Shown here in pieces: positions 51,530 through 63,734 of a stretch of 64,000 nt of DNA (the first letter of the stretch is position 1; each line of letters starts with the position of its first letter). The stretch is taken from contig JAEPRB010000127.1 in NCBI GenBank assembly GCA_016758965.1, positions 1 through 64,000 on the forward strand, read 5' to 3'. The translations under genes were made by a program, and so were the position numbers. The notes under the pieces were generated by a model. That model was not told where the DNA came from and searched no databases. It saw only the letters and a list, made by a program, of their open reading frames with translations. This DNA comes from Circinella minor. Lineage: Eukaryota > Mucoromycota > Mucoromycetes > Mucorales > Lichtheimiaceae.

Positions 51530-53481
51530 CTATAGATCAATCAAAGGTGCTTCTTCAATAGGTTTTGATTGTTGGACTGGTTGTTGAGGTTGCGATGAAG
51601 GAGGTGTTGGGGTATGATTAGGAACAGAAGGGTACATGGATTGTTGGGGTTGCTGTGATTGTTGTGATAACTGTGGGTAAGGTTGTTGAAATTGCTGAGA
51701 TTGTTGATGTGTATATTGAGGTTGAGGGATGTTTTGGGTAATTGGAGGTTGAACAGATTGTTGTTGTTGATTAGGTGCTGGTGATCCAACGTAGCCATAT
51801 TGTTGTGGTTGTTCAGTTTGATAAGGATATAACACAGATGGTGCATTTGGAGCGCCGTTATGATTTGATGTGGTATATGTGGACGGATAATTATTGGTAG
51901 GAGGTTGCATGGTAGGGTACAAAGAAGAAACGGACTGCTGTTGTATTGGTGAAGTAGGAGTGGTAGGGTATTGAGCTGCTGCATAATTTTGAGTTCCTGT
52001 TGAAGAAAAAGTTCCTCGATTATAAGAATTTGCCACTCGTTGCTGAAGTAATTGATCATATTTTTTTACAGACATATTCAATTTTTCATGCAGCTCAGCA
52101 AATTTTTCTAAGTACAATTTTAATAAGTAAAATAGATATATGAATTTTTTTTTTTTTGGATTTTTAATAAAGATACTAAGTACTTACGATATTTTTGACT
52201 CGCTTCATCGAGATTCTTTACTAACTTTGGTTGTAAAGTACCAATTTGAGTATAAAGACGATTGATTTGATTGTCATCTCCAATCGTGTTTCCAGAATCA
52301 TTGATTCGATGCATCAATAATGAAAATAATTCAATGTTTTCCATTTCTACAGGTGTTAATTCATCACCTTTTACACCTGTCGTTGCATTTGTAGGAGCAT
52401 TATTAGTTGTTGTTATTGTTGGTGCCTTTTGATTAGTATAATATTCAAAAGTAGATTTTTGTGCGTCTTCCATGTCTTTTAATGATGCTGCTATCGCGGC
52501 AGCTAATTCTGGGTCTTCTTCATCCTCTCGTCCTTCACTATGTTGTTGTTCATTATTATTCACTGAAAACGATCTTTGTTCCCATTCAGCCGTTTTATTG
52601 CTTTCCACTTTATTGTAAGGTGATGGTGAGTTATATCCTCCATATCCACTAGTTTGTTCAGCATCTATCTTAGACAATTCAAGAGCTTTCTTTAAATCTT
52701 CTTCAAATTGTGTATCATCATCATTAATGTTATTATTATTATTATTAGCCGTTGTCTTAGTTGTAGTGGGTTGTGAATGGTTTGGTGTTGTGGGTGTGCG
52801 AACCAATGAAGGTGCTGCTTGTGCTGCGGCGGATTGTTGTGGGGCACCTGGATAAGGTGGTAATGGTCCATTTTTCTTGGCAACACGCGATAACTTAAGC
52901 TTGATATAACATCCATAACATACTCGGACAGCTTCATCAATTGCCATATGAGGTAAAGGTAATGATTTTGAAGAACACTCTTGGCAAAACGTTCCACCAC
53001 AATTTCGACAATGATGCTATAAGGAACATGACCCCCCCATATAAATTATCAGTCACTCATTCATTTTTTTTTTACATATATCTTTTTGTCTCCTCTTCCT
53101 CACATTCTTCGATCATTTGTCTATATGAAATCTTAATAATACCTTACGATTAGTCAGAGTAAATGGCGTTCTACAACGTTCACATACATCTGAATCTGTC
53201 CATTCAGGAGGCTGTCATATACAAATAAAAATCAGTATTATTAATGACACAATAAGTCATTCCTTGTTGCTATGGATGTATTCATAGAGTACATATTTAC
53301 CGCAATGGTTTCTAATAAAAATGAATTCACTGGTTCTTGAACTTCGGGAAAAGAAACACCTTCTGCGCGAAAAAGATTATAGGTATCGGTCAAGTAACTA
53401 AGCGATGGAGTATTTTTGGCCGCAATAGCCCATGTTTGAAGAATTGCTAACGTACGTATTCTTACATTATAGTCCGTACTC

Positions 53482-53520
<39 letters not shown>

Positions 53521-54149
53521 CACATGGAAAAAAAAGGAGAGAAAATTATTATTTACCCATTCTCATGTGGTCTATCCATCATATTCAATAACCAAACAAT
53601 AAAACACAATGTTTTTCTTTTAACATACCGATGAGTGTACTATAGAAGAGATACCTTCCATAAACTCACGACTAGCTATTTCTCGAACAAATTGATCACC
53701 TCCATTTTTTACACAGGTATCTGTGAGCTAATATAAATAATAAATGTATGAGTAATTCGTATTTTTCTTATTTTTTCCTTTATGTGTGTGTATGTAATAC
53801 ATAAAAAAATTATCTTACAGATAACGTTGCCATTTGAACGTTTGGATTTTTATGTTGAAGACGTTTATGTAAGGAACGCATAGCATCTTTAGCATTAACT
53901 TTTTTACTACGAATTTGATCACTAATCATAAATTGAAGAGCAACGTCTTCTTGGTGTGCTGGTAAGAGTTCCGACGTTGCTTTTTCTAATATAATAACAA
54001 ATATTTTTGTTATTTTATGTAGACAAATACACACACACACACACACATACACATATATATATATATATATATAGTTTAAAAGAAAAAGTAATTTTTTTTC
54101 TACCAATAAGCTCATCTAAAGGAGTTTGACCCCACCACAATGAGACCAT
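51530..54149 (-). CDS. VPS27: ESCRT-0 subunit Vps27 (HRS)
   Basis: Endosomal sorting protein that binds PI3P and ubiquitinated cargo and starts multivesicular body formation with Hse1. Seven exons (54149-54104, 53985-53819, 53727-53629, 53480-53301, 53211-53143, 53016-52188, 52107-51530) give 655 residues. The VHS domain covers about 1-140 (opening [15 protein letters not shown], with [18 protein letters not shown]). FYVE follows at about 165-235, with [10 protein letters not shown] and the split RKHHCRNCG motif crossing an exon junction. Two ubiquitin-interacting motifs follow ([12 protein letters not shown] and [14 protein letters not shown]). A GAT-like coiled region comes next, then a Gln/Pro/Tyr-rich tail. 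The last residues, EEAPLIDL, form a clathrin-box-like end, as in yeast Vps27. It is head-to-head with TFB5. Confidence 0.95.
53488..53518. repeat. TA microsatellite in a VPS27 intron
   Basis: About fifteen TA units in the intron between exons 3 and 4 of VPS27. Confidence 0.9.
54028..54073. repeat. AC/TA microsatellite in VPS27 intron 1
   Basis: AC repeats pass into TA repeats inside the first intron of VPS27. Confidence 0.9.
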
Positions 54150-54403
54150 AATAAGTTTTCTTGTTTTTTTATGCGAAGAACGCGCAGCAAAGTGTAGTAG
54201 TAAAGAGTTTAGAGAAGAGAAACGTGGAGGAGTAAAAAAAAAAGTAGTTGGGAAAAAAAGGCGAGGACCAATCAAAGTCACAAAAATAATTCATTTTCCA
54301 ATTACAGGAACCAAAAAGTAATTTTGCATATTTTTTTTTTTTCCTCTCTGAACCGAAAGAAAAAAAAAGAAGAAGTATTTTTTTATCTCTCTAACAATTC
54401 TTA
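54150..54403. promoter_or_regulatory. Bidirectional promoter, VPS27 and TFB5
   Basis: The 254 bp between the two start codons must contain both promoters. It is rich in A and T homopolymers; no specific site was recognised. Confidence 0.6.
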
Positions 54404-54631
54404 ATGGTTAAGGCAGTAAAAGGTGTATTGTTGGAGTGTGATACGACGGTCAAACAAATAGTTCTCAATCTCAACAAAAAAGGCAACTTTGTGATCGAAG
54501 ATCTTGACGAGACTCATTTGTTTGTAGAAGCATCGTGTGTTCAAAATCTTCAATATCAACTCGATCGAATTCTTGACGAAAACGCTTATACCATTTCAGC
54601 AGAAGATCGAGAGAATAAAGGAAAAAACTAA
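54404..54631 (+). CDS. TFB5: TFIIH subunit Tfb5 (p8/TTDA)
   Basis: Smallest subunit of the general transcription and repair factor TFIIH; stabilises the complex and stimulates the XPB/Ssl2 ATPase in nucleotide excision repair. Single exon, 75 residues, the usual size. It opens MVKAVKGVLLECDTTVKQIVL, has NKKGNFVIEDLDETHLFV in the centre and LDRILDENAY near the end, matching the REX1/Tfb5 family across its length. Its end is 349 bp before RRN7 in the same direction. Confidence 0.95.
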   Translation: MVKAVKGVLLECDTTVKQIVLNLNKKGNFVIEDLDETHLFVEASCVQNLQYQLDRILDENAYTISAEDRENKGKN

Positions 54632-54810
54632 TTTTTTATTTATTTTCCATCACAATAATAACAATTTTATTACTTTTGTACATTTTTTTATTCTAATTTT
54701 TCAGCTTCATTCATTTCAATTCAATTTAATTCATTAACTTTTTTTTTCTCTTTCAAAAATACGATATACACAAGAAAGTTTTCATATTATTATTTTCACT
54801 TTTATTCATA

Positions 54811-54850
<40 letters not shown>

Positions 54851-54980
54851 AACCGCGCATTTTAATTTGTAAATTACATTTTTTTCCCTCCCTTTTTTTT
54901 TATATATTTGTAACTCATATTTTCTTATATATACCACCAGCAACACACGCACACACACACACAAAACAACAAGAACGACC
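54632..54980. other. Intergenic, TFB5 to RRN7
   Basis: Holds the TFB5 3' end and RRN7 promoter. A pure AC microsatellite occupies about 54812-54849 and a smaller one lies near 54945-54962, directly before the RRN7 start. Confidence 0.7.
54812..54849. repeat. AC microsatellite
   Basis: About eighteen uninterrupted AC units in the intergenic region upstream of RRN7. Confidence 0.92.
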
Positions 54981-56969
54981 ATGAGAAGAAAAGAACCTTG
55001 TGAACGATGTGGAACAAGACGTTTCAAAAAAAAGTCTGATGGTACAATGGTATGCAAGAATGGTCACGTATTACTTGGTTGGATAGAACAAACCCAAGAT
55101 GACGGAATGGTTTATACCGGTAGAAGACGAAAACGAGTAAAAGGACTCAAACATGTTGATCATGGAGATGATCGTAAGTCATTTGGATCAATGAATTAGT
55201 ATTTTAATTGATTAATTGACATATAAATTTTATCTGACTCTCTTATTTTTTTTTTAGGATATACGGGTATCGATCGAGAAAGTGCCATTGTTCAAGTCTG
55301 TCAAACTGGATTAAATTTAATAGTCGAATATTGTGTTCGTGAATTTGGTTTTCCAGAAAATATTCAAATTATTGCACAATCGATATGGGAAATTTATGTT
55401 ATTGGTAGTGAAAAATCAATTACCTTTGATATATTTGATACTGAAGAAGATGATTACTTTAATGACAGTCAACAATCACAACAACAGTCAATAACTGAAA
55501 ACGTTTTGAAAACAATGCCTATGCCATCAAGAACTTTGGAAGATGAATTAGGTGTTGATTTTGATGACGACGATGCATTTGACAAAGAAGTACAAAACCA
55601 TATTAATGAAGAAAAGCAACGACATCAACAGAAAAAAGGAAAGGATAAATATGACAATGGTAACGATGGCAATGATAATGACTATATTGATAATGACAAA
55701 GATGACAACGAAGGAATATATGAATGGCCACAATTACGATACGCTCATATCATTATATTTTTATTTTTAACATTCAAATGGGCACGTCTTCCAGTTTTAT
55801 TTTCGGATATTCGTCGATGGTGTCAAACATTACAGCTTCCTTATATGGATACGTTATACCAAATACCAGACAGAGTGGTCCGACGTCTTGATCGAGCTAC
55901 TATTTACACACTCAAATATATACCGTATATTTCTGTCTTGAATAAAGACTTACGTCGTTATCAAATTTGTTTTGAAAAACATTGTGGACTAAAATTTTCA
56001 AATGAAAATGTTCCTGGTTTACTTCATCGGTTATATCCCCATTTTGGTCTACCTGGTAAATATTTATATACATATATACTATCTCGTTCATTTTTATTTT
56101 ATTTCTAATCTTCAAACGAGTAGATACATTTCGAAGTCATGCAAGCGTAATTCTTCAAAAGATGCAAAAGAGTATGGTGAAACATGACAAATATTTCAAA
56201 ACTAAAGATAAAAATGATGATATTCAAGCTGTCATATGTATGATTATGGTTATCAAAATACTTTACTATTTGGATGATCGACCTGAAGGCAAAAAAAATC
56301 GATCTTTACCAACAACACCATCAAAAGAATCCATTATTAAAAATATACAATCTAGTATAAATCAATGTAAAAATATCAAGAAAAAAAGGTAAATGATAAT
56401 AATAAAGTTAGTAGTATAGTAAACAGAGGAACTAACTATAAGAATTTATTTATTATTGTTGTTTTACTAGGTTGATGGCAATGAATGGTGAAAATTCTCA
56501 AGTGAATATTGCATTTCTTGAAAATCTTGTTCGAATGCTTAAAATAGCCAATTTTACAAAAAAAGAAGGTAAAAATAATAATTAATAATCTTTTTATATT
56601 ATTATCATATTCTAAGCATATATGTCTTTAAAAATAATAGGTCTCACATTCAAAAAAGAAATCTCTTTTACGGGACAACATTTCAATAAGCAATTTGACT
56701 TGATTTATTTACCATCAGAACAATTTCAAGACTTAAGTTTTTTAAATTGTTTGGATTTAAAGAAGGCTAAAAATCAAATTAGTAATTCACCATCTGTTTA
56801 TGATATTACATTTCAAAAAAGGAAAACAGCAATTTATCGACCTAAAATAATGTCCAAAGAGTATCAAACTCTTTTAGAACTTGCTGCTTCTTTAATTGAT
56901 GTAGATATTAATTATTTACAAGTTTCATTAACTAGATTTGAATATCGATTAAGAAACTTTATTGGGTAG
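54981..56969 (+). CDS. RRN7: RNA polymerase I core factor subunit Rrn7 (TAF1B-like)
   Basis: TFIIB-related subunit of the Pol I core factor, acting at the rDNA promoter in the nucleolus. Five exons, 54981-55173, 55258-56055, 56124-56388, 56471-56568 and 56641-56969, give 560 residues. The N-terminal zinc ribbon is clear: CERCGTRRF and VCKNGH (Cys7, Cys10, Cys25, His29). GWIEQTQDDG follows, the expected B-reader-like element. Cyclin-like helical regions follow, one interrupted by an acidic, Asn/Asp-rich insert about residues 175-250. EFDIYNLP-like conservation is weak, as usual in this fast-evolving family. TAF1B is the animal counterpart. Confidence 0.87.
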
Positions 56970-57235
56970 AAAAAAATAAATAAATTGTGGTTTTTTTTTA
57001 TTATTTTGCATGATTTGCTGGGTTCATATGTAATTTTCAAATATGGTTTAAAATGTCTACGTATGTACATACATTATATAATTTTATCCCGATAAAAAAA
57101 AAATTGTGAATAGGCGCGCGTATATGTAATATATTTCTTTCTTTCTTTTCTTTTCCTTTGATCATTTCCTCCATTTCTAATCCATATATTTTGTTTTCAT
57201 AGTATAATAATAAAAAAGAGAGAAAGAAAAGAATC

Positions 57236-60028
57236 ATGGTATGCTATTTATCCAACAAAACAAAAAAAAAACTCGTTCTTCTTTCTTGCTATCATCAATT
57301 GTGTATATTTATTGTTCATCGCTCAACCCCATTATAGCTTCTTCGAATTCGATCAAAAGAGGGTATGAGCCGAATCCAAGTCGAGCCTACCGATACTTTT
57401 GCTTCTTTAGCAGAAAAGGTACATATATTATATTGAGGTAGTTATGGGATAGGACAATATATAACTAAAAAATAAAAACCTCTTCATGAACTCTTCTTCA
57501 CTTCTTCAAAAGATCGCGTCAACTCTGAAACTTGATAATGCCGATACGATTGCAGTTGGTAATCAACCTAGCCCTGATTCAGCTACACCTATTGTACAAC
57601 TTAAAGAAAAAACCATTGGTTCTACCGAATTAAAGTAAGGTTTTATTCTTTATATTTGGAAAACTTTGAGTAGAATGGAAGGAAGGAAAAAAGAAATGCT
57701 TATTGAATATGTTTTAAATCATTTCATTTCACACAAGTACTAGCTCTTTGTTTTGTTAATATTATTATTTTTTTCTTGTCGTCAATATTTTTATATAGGC
57801 ATGGTGACATTGTCTATGTTTCATTTCCTGAATCAACAAGTACTACAGAGGAAGCTTCTTCTTCGTCCTCTACCGCAGCTGCACAACAACAACCGAAACC
57901 TAAAGATTCTTCGGGATATATTCCGATTGATGACCTTCAATCTATAAAACAGGATGAAGTAGATGATTTTCTTGAAAAACAACGTGGACTTATTAAGAGA
58001 CCAAGAGATACTGATTTGTAAGTGTGTGTGTCTGTGGAGATTATGGGGGTGTGTATGATAGGGATATAGGTGTATGAATATATATTTTATCACATTGACG
58101 AATTTTCTCTAAATTTGGATGGTAACATCTTATTATTATTATTATTTTGTATATACAGTTGTCGCCATGGTGATAATGCAATGTGTGATTATTGTATGCC
58201 ATTAGAGGTAATGATAATAGATTAGTAAAACATATGGTGAGACATATATGCTAATAATATATATATATATATATATATATAAGCCATATGATCAAAGATA
58301 TTTAGAAGAAAACAAAATTAAACACATGTCTTTTCATGCTTATTTACGCCAAATTGGTGCTGCTAAACAAACAAGTGCTCCTTCATCAGATGTCTTAAAA
58401 CAACTACCACCTTTGGAAGAGCCAAATTATAAAGTTAAAGTACCATGTACAGGCGGACATGCTCCTTGGCCAGAAGGTATCTGTACAAAGTGTCAGCCAA
58501 GTGCAATTACTTTACAAAGACAGGTATATATAAAAAGAAGGATGGAAAGAGGATTGGAGAGGGGAGACTTGTAAATAATAATGATAATTTATGGGATGAC
58601 TGTGTGTGTGTTCCCCTTTGACTGATTATGAAAAAAAAAATAGACATATCGTATGGTCGATCATATTGAGTTTTCATCTGCTGGATTAATCGATACCTTT
58701 TTAAACTCATGGCGTAGTACAGGCTGTCAAAGAATTGGATATCTTTATGGTCGTTATGAACCCTATTTAGAAGTCCCTCTTGGAATCAAAGCTGTTGTAG
58801 AAGCCATTTATGAACCTCCTCAAGAGGATCACGTGGATGGTATTAAATTAGCATTACCATGGGATGAAGAACAAACAAGGGTCAACAAAGTAGCAGAAGC
58901 ATGTGGCCTCTCCATTGTGGGTATGCTTTTCACAGATTTGATTGATGATGGCACCGGAAAGGGTACTGTTATCCCAAAGCGACATGTGGATTCCTACTTT
59001 TTATCTTCTCTTGAATGTGCCTTTGCTGCCGAAATGCAAAAACGTCACCCAAGTCCTTGTAAACATTCCGCTACAGGCAAATATGGATCTAAATTCTTGA
59101 CATGTGTTGTTTCCGGTGATTTGGAAGGAAATATTGATGTTAAGGCATATCAAGTATCTGAAACAGCTACGGCATTAAATGATGCAGATATTATTGAGCC
59201 AAGCCGAAAACCATCAGTAATGCGCGTTCATGAAAGTATATCTCATGAACGGTATGTTCCTGAAGTATTTTATAAGTTCAAGAATGAATATAATGTTGTA
59301 GTGAAACAATCAGCGAAACCTACTTTCCCTGTTGAATATTTGTTGGTTAATGTAATGTATTCAATATCATTGTTAAATCGCTTTTTTTTTTACCTCATAA
59401 TGAAACTGTACGCTAACAAATAAACAATGAATGATATCTAGGTAACCAACGGTTTCCCCCATGAACCTGATCCGCTTTTCACTGCTTCTCCAGGATTTAC
59501 CGTTGAAAATAGACAAGCTCAAGATGTTGGTACTTTATCCAAATATTTGAGTAATGCTTCTAATCCTGAACAGCTCAAGAAACTTTTATCTGATTTCCAT
59601 GTACTTTGTTTTATTGCTTCGTTGAATACCCTGAGTCCAAATGAATTTGATACATTATGTCAAGTTGCTACAAAACGTGATGTACCGGCAAATCTATTAG
59701 AAACATTAGATGGCTGGAAAACATTGACTGTCCTTTTGAAGGAAGCAGGTAAAAAAAAGAGACAAAGAGAGAGATATTTTTTTAAGAAAGAAAGTAAGAG
59801 TAAGATGTTAAGAACGATAATAATAATCTTACTATTTGTCTATCGGTTTATTTTTATATAGAAGGAAATGCTCGTTATAATACGCCCTCTTCACGATCAG
59901 CAACAACCTCAGGTGCTGCTACTCCAGCAACGTCTGAATACGCAGAAGTATCATGTCGACATTGTACTTTTGCTAATCCAGGTGGAGCTGTCAACTGTGA
60001 AATGTGTGGGTTGCCTTTGGGAGATTAA
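57236..60028 (+). CDS. NPL4: Npl4, ubiquitin adaptor of Cdc48/p97
   Basis: With Ufd1, delivers ubiquitinated proteins to Cdc48 for unfolding, including in ER-associated degradation. Nine exons (57236-57238, 57338-57418, 57513-57634, 57799-58017, 58159-58207, 58284-58523, 58644-59351, 59442-59748, 59862-60028) give 631 residues. The first coding exon is only the ATG; splicing to 57338 gives [18 protein letters not shown], matching the normal Npl4 N-terminal UBX-like domain. The zinc-finger region begins [19 protein letters not shown] at about 144 and includes [16 protein letters not shown]. The MPN-like domain starts with VDHIEFSS and has [12 protein letters not shown]. The end is an NZF ubiquitin-binding finger (CRHCTF...NCEMCGLP), present in animal NPL4 but absent from budding yeast. 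Confidence 0.95.
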
Positions 60029-60769
60029 TTATACATTGTTTGATTACTAAAATAAAAAGGATTAAAATAAAAAAAAATTACTACATATATAAAAGAAAAA
60101 AAATGTTTGAAATCAGCTCCTTATCAGACAACAAGTTATCTTGATATGATACTTGGTGAGATTTTTAATATATACAGTGGAGAAAACAATAAGACAAAAC
60201 AATGGCCTATAAAAGTCCATTACATACTATCATTACAATTTAGATGTAAGGTATACATGGCAACTCTAATGAAAAGTTAGTATGTTTCCATGGTAACATC
60301 ACTGCTACTATATACGGCACGTGATTATTTAGTTGATCTCAAATAATTATTTTATTTAAAAAGACTACGTATAGACAAACACTCAATGATATCATAAATA
60401 TTAATCAACGACGATAGGATCTCGTTAATTCCATACTCGTTAACTTTCACACCTCACTAATTTCGCAAAAAAACCAGTGAGTAGAAAAATTGACATAGAT
60501 AATAGGTTTTCAGATTCTCGTTTATTTCACATTTTCAATATGCACATTTTTAAAAATCTACTATTTATTGATTTATTAAATTAGTACCCTATACGTAAGG
60601 GTACGTGATTGTATTCATTTATGGATTTTTCAATAAAAAGAGTCGCAGGATTTTTGTGGGCCAGACAACTTATCTTTGTTAGTAGCACCCCTATTATATA
60701 AAAAATACGTAAAATAAAATGATTGACACTTTTTTGTGGATGTACGTTGAAATTTATTTATTTTATTAA
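60029..60769. other. Intergenic, NPL4 to LINE remnant
   Basis: No gene supported. It contains one CACGTG core at 60318-60323 and is otherwise AT-rich. Confidence 0.55.
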
Positions 60770-62130
60770 TGACGAAATTAAATTGAACACGCGCTGCTTG
60801 CAGCTTTTTCCTCTCGTATGTTCACAAAGAGAAGGAATTGAAAAACCTGCAGGGCAGGAGGAAAAGGGTGTATTGAAAAGCGACAGTACATAGATCTTGA
60901 TGAAGGGGATGAAGTAGGGGTCGACTAAGTTAGAAGAGAAAGTAGTGAAGGAGAAGTGGAACATGGCAAAAGAAATGCTGATACTTTGTTTGCTTATTGG
61001 TTTTCTTTTTTTTTTTTATGTTTAAAGGAGGTGCATGTGGTACAAGTGGTGGTTCAATCCATTGTAGTAATAAATGACCAAATTGATTTTTTGGAGGTGA
61101 AGGGATGGTATAATATTCAGGACGGCAAGTACAGTGTAGTTGGTGTAGAATGAAGCAGAGTTTCGGCCAGATGATTTTCCAATAGACACGTTTTTGGTGT
61201 GATGTTGGAGGTGCTTTGGGGAGTCGATTGAGAACAAAAGAAATAGGGTCGCTGATGTTTTTGGAAATTGATAAAAATGTATTGACCCGATGGCAAGAAA
61301 GTAAGTGTTGTTTGGATAGCCGGGTTGTTTGGTGACAATTAGGACAAGGTTATTGCTGGTGATCAGTGATCTAACCTAGGCGATAGTAAATACATAAATT
61401 ACGTTCTGTAGGTGTCATGGGCAGCCATAAAATTGGGTCAATTTCCAATTGCTGACGGCATTGATTTAGTAATTTACTGTTCTCACGTTGGCAGCGTTGT
61501 ATGTGTGTGCTTTTAAGATGTTGTTTGATGGCTGTTTTTAGATCACTGGTTGTTACCGTGGTGCGGTCTGGTTGTGTTGTTGTATCTAGTGATTTCCAGA
61601 TCTTATTTTTTCTAATGATTGAAGTCCAGGAGCGAAGACCTTTTGTTTGGCGAACATGAGGTAGTAAGAAGGTTGGGAATAAAACATCATCAGGCATATG
61701 ATATGAACGAAATATAAACTTTGCTTGTAAGGTAGTAACACGATCAATCATATATTCAAGATTTGCTACGTAGATGGTGAATAATGGTCATCGAGTGATT
61801 AGTCTTGGTACCATATATTTTTCGAAGACAGGTGTTTTGTGCTTCTTGGAGAGTGTTGTAATCATCTCTATTGAGTTTTGCAATGGCCAGGCCGTACTCC
61901 ATCTTGGGTCGGATAAATTAGCGGTAAAGAGTTGTGGATGTACAGTAGACCCCCCCCCCCACGTTTTGCAAACCCCGTGTTCCACAACTTTTTTGTAGAA
62001 AGTATCACCTTGCAAAAACCGGGGATCTATTGTACGTATTACAATAAAATGATCATGATCTATGTAAAATCCAACAGAACTATAATATACAACAAGTGAA
62101 AAACAGGTAAAGTAAGCTATTTCTGTAAAA
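60770..62130 (-). mobile_element. Decayed non-LTR retrotransposon (LINE), C-terminal part
   Basis: Reading the minus strand across frames gives a LINE ORF2 C-terminus: a LYR-x-FIRPKMEYGLAI element near 61880-61930, LQEAQNTCLRKIYG near 61820, DRVTTLQAKFIFRS then PDD near 61700-61750. A zinc knuckle CPNCHQTT...LSKQHLLSC follows near 61290-61347, then NRLPKAPPTS and a tail to about 60775. In-frame stops follow YRLG near 61371 and interrupt LYR-x-FIRP; a frameshift separates the first and second blocks. No reverse transcriptase palm (YADD-type motif) is present, so the copy is 5'-truncated. It is interrupted by a small TIR element at 61943-62032. The 5' boundary is uncertain. It is a dead copy and cannot encode a working enzyme. 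Confidence 0.82.
61943..62032. mobile_element. MITE-like TIR element with TA target duplication, nested in the LINE
   Basis: 90 bp flanked by TA on both sides (61941-61942 and 62033-62034). The left end CAGTAGACCCCC and the inverted right end CAATAGATCCCC match at 10 of 12 positions; both then lead to GTTTTGCAA or GTTTTTGCAA, so the whole element is a loose fold-back. The left end has an 11-base C run. TA duplication and CAGTAGA-type ends are features of Tc1/mariner-pogo elements. Removing it with one TA brings the LINE frame upstream (...FIVIRTS) into phase with the downstream LYR-x-FIRP block. It has no coding capacity. Confidence 0.65.
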
Positions 62131-63734
62131 CATGAGATAAACAAACGACATTTGGTGTAGTGCATGGTATGATATTTGCCTACAGCATATAAATCACTTG
62201 TTACACGATTATTGTGCGAACTATAATATTAGTCCACACCAGTAAAGAAAGTACCATCTAATATTAATTGTCTCAAAAGTTGAAAACAAACTTGTATGTC
62301 TAATGTAATAAAACAATAAATATTTATAAACATGTACTACGTTTACAGTAATTACTTTATAGTACGTAACTGCTTACGCGCCATCGTTTTTGCATATTCT
62401 TCAACGAGAAAATAAATCTAATGTGTGTAACACGTATGCGCATGTGCAGAGCAATTAGGTAAAAAAAAAAGTCAATAAGCACTACTATATAAGCATGACC
62501 CGCAGATAATTAGTTTGAGAAAACAAATACGTAACACTGTTTTTTTTTTTAAAAAAAAAATATATTATGTATCTTATCAAATCAACTTTAATTATGTGTT
62601 GCATACATGTTTCAGGTAATTAAAGTAAGAGAATGGGTATATACAATATAATCTTATACACGCGTTACGTTAGTACATCAACGAGTAAAGTTGCTTTATG
62701 GTAAGGAATTCCGGTCTCAAAAAAAAAACAGAGAAGACATGCATGAACACGAGTTATCTTCTGCTTCTTTAAACATCTTATAACCCAAATTACTTTTGTT
62801 CCTGAAAAACGTGAGGGTTTATTATAATTCATTGCGTAAGCTATAAATATATTTGAGCATTGTTATATTATTATTATTAAGCGTATATGCGCCTTAACTA
62901 ATGGAGAAAGGTTAATTTCTGGTGCAGTCAAAGAATGAATTCTTAAGATTATGACGGCAGAACCCCAAGTTTCACAAAAACAAACAGTTATTACCTTTCG
63001 AAGGGAAATCCAAGCCCAATGCTATTAAATAAGCATGAACTTTGGTATTTGTTGTTGAACAACATATAATGCATACATGGTATACGACGTACGGTTGACG
63101 TGTAAAAGTTTTATCAATAAGTAAATAAAAATTTAAGAAATCAACGAGCTTTGTTTTTTCTTTATATTGATATTTTAATGTATTTCTATCGATATATGAT
63201 AGTTCGCATAAATCATGTGGTGTGTGCTGGTATACAGTCAAGATGCACTCTATTGCATGGTGTTCTTTTTATTGGGACGTAGTATATAGAATACATACAA
63301 GTAGATTGTCATACGTATCAAGTAATAAGAAGCTTAATTTAACTTATTGTAAAGCCCGTGTAAGTAATGAATGACAATTTATTTCAGTTCAATGAAAATT
63401 AGCGTATTACTGTAGCTTATTTGAATAACCAATGGTAATAATTCTTCTATTCAATTGGACTGCATTGCAGCAATAGTACGGTACATATTCTTCGCATATA
63501 TATTCTATTCAAGGTAAGCAAGTAGAGTACTATTTTTAATTCCCACGAGAGACATCTGACATCAATAATAAGGTGCATAATGCACTTTTCTTCTCTTTAT
63601 ATCTTTTATAAAACAGCCCAATAAGCATGAAAATTTGTTTATTTAATATTTAATATTACAAATAATAATGCACAATGAAAAAAAAAGTCTAGAGAAGAAA
63701 GTTGGTAAGGAGAGAGGGAATTGGTTGGTAAATT
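62131..63734. other. Intergenic, right of LINE remnant
   Basis: No gene supported. A 90-codon open frame on the minus strand (62972-63241) has no domain and coding-unlike composition. Further LINE sequence could be present beyond recognition near 62130-62200. Confidence 0.45.

Noticed and set aside
51541..52059. Leu/Asn-rich alternative frame opposite the VPS27 tail
   Set aside because: It is a frame shadow of the CAA-rich Gln tail of VPS27.
62972..63241. 89-residue minus-strand frame
   Set aside because: No recognisable motif; unsupported by neighbouring exons.
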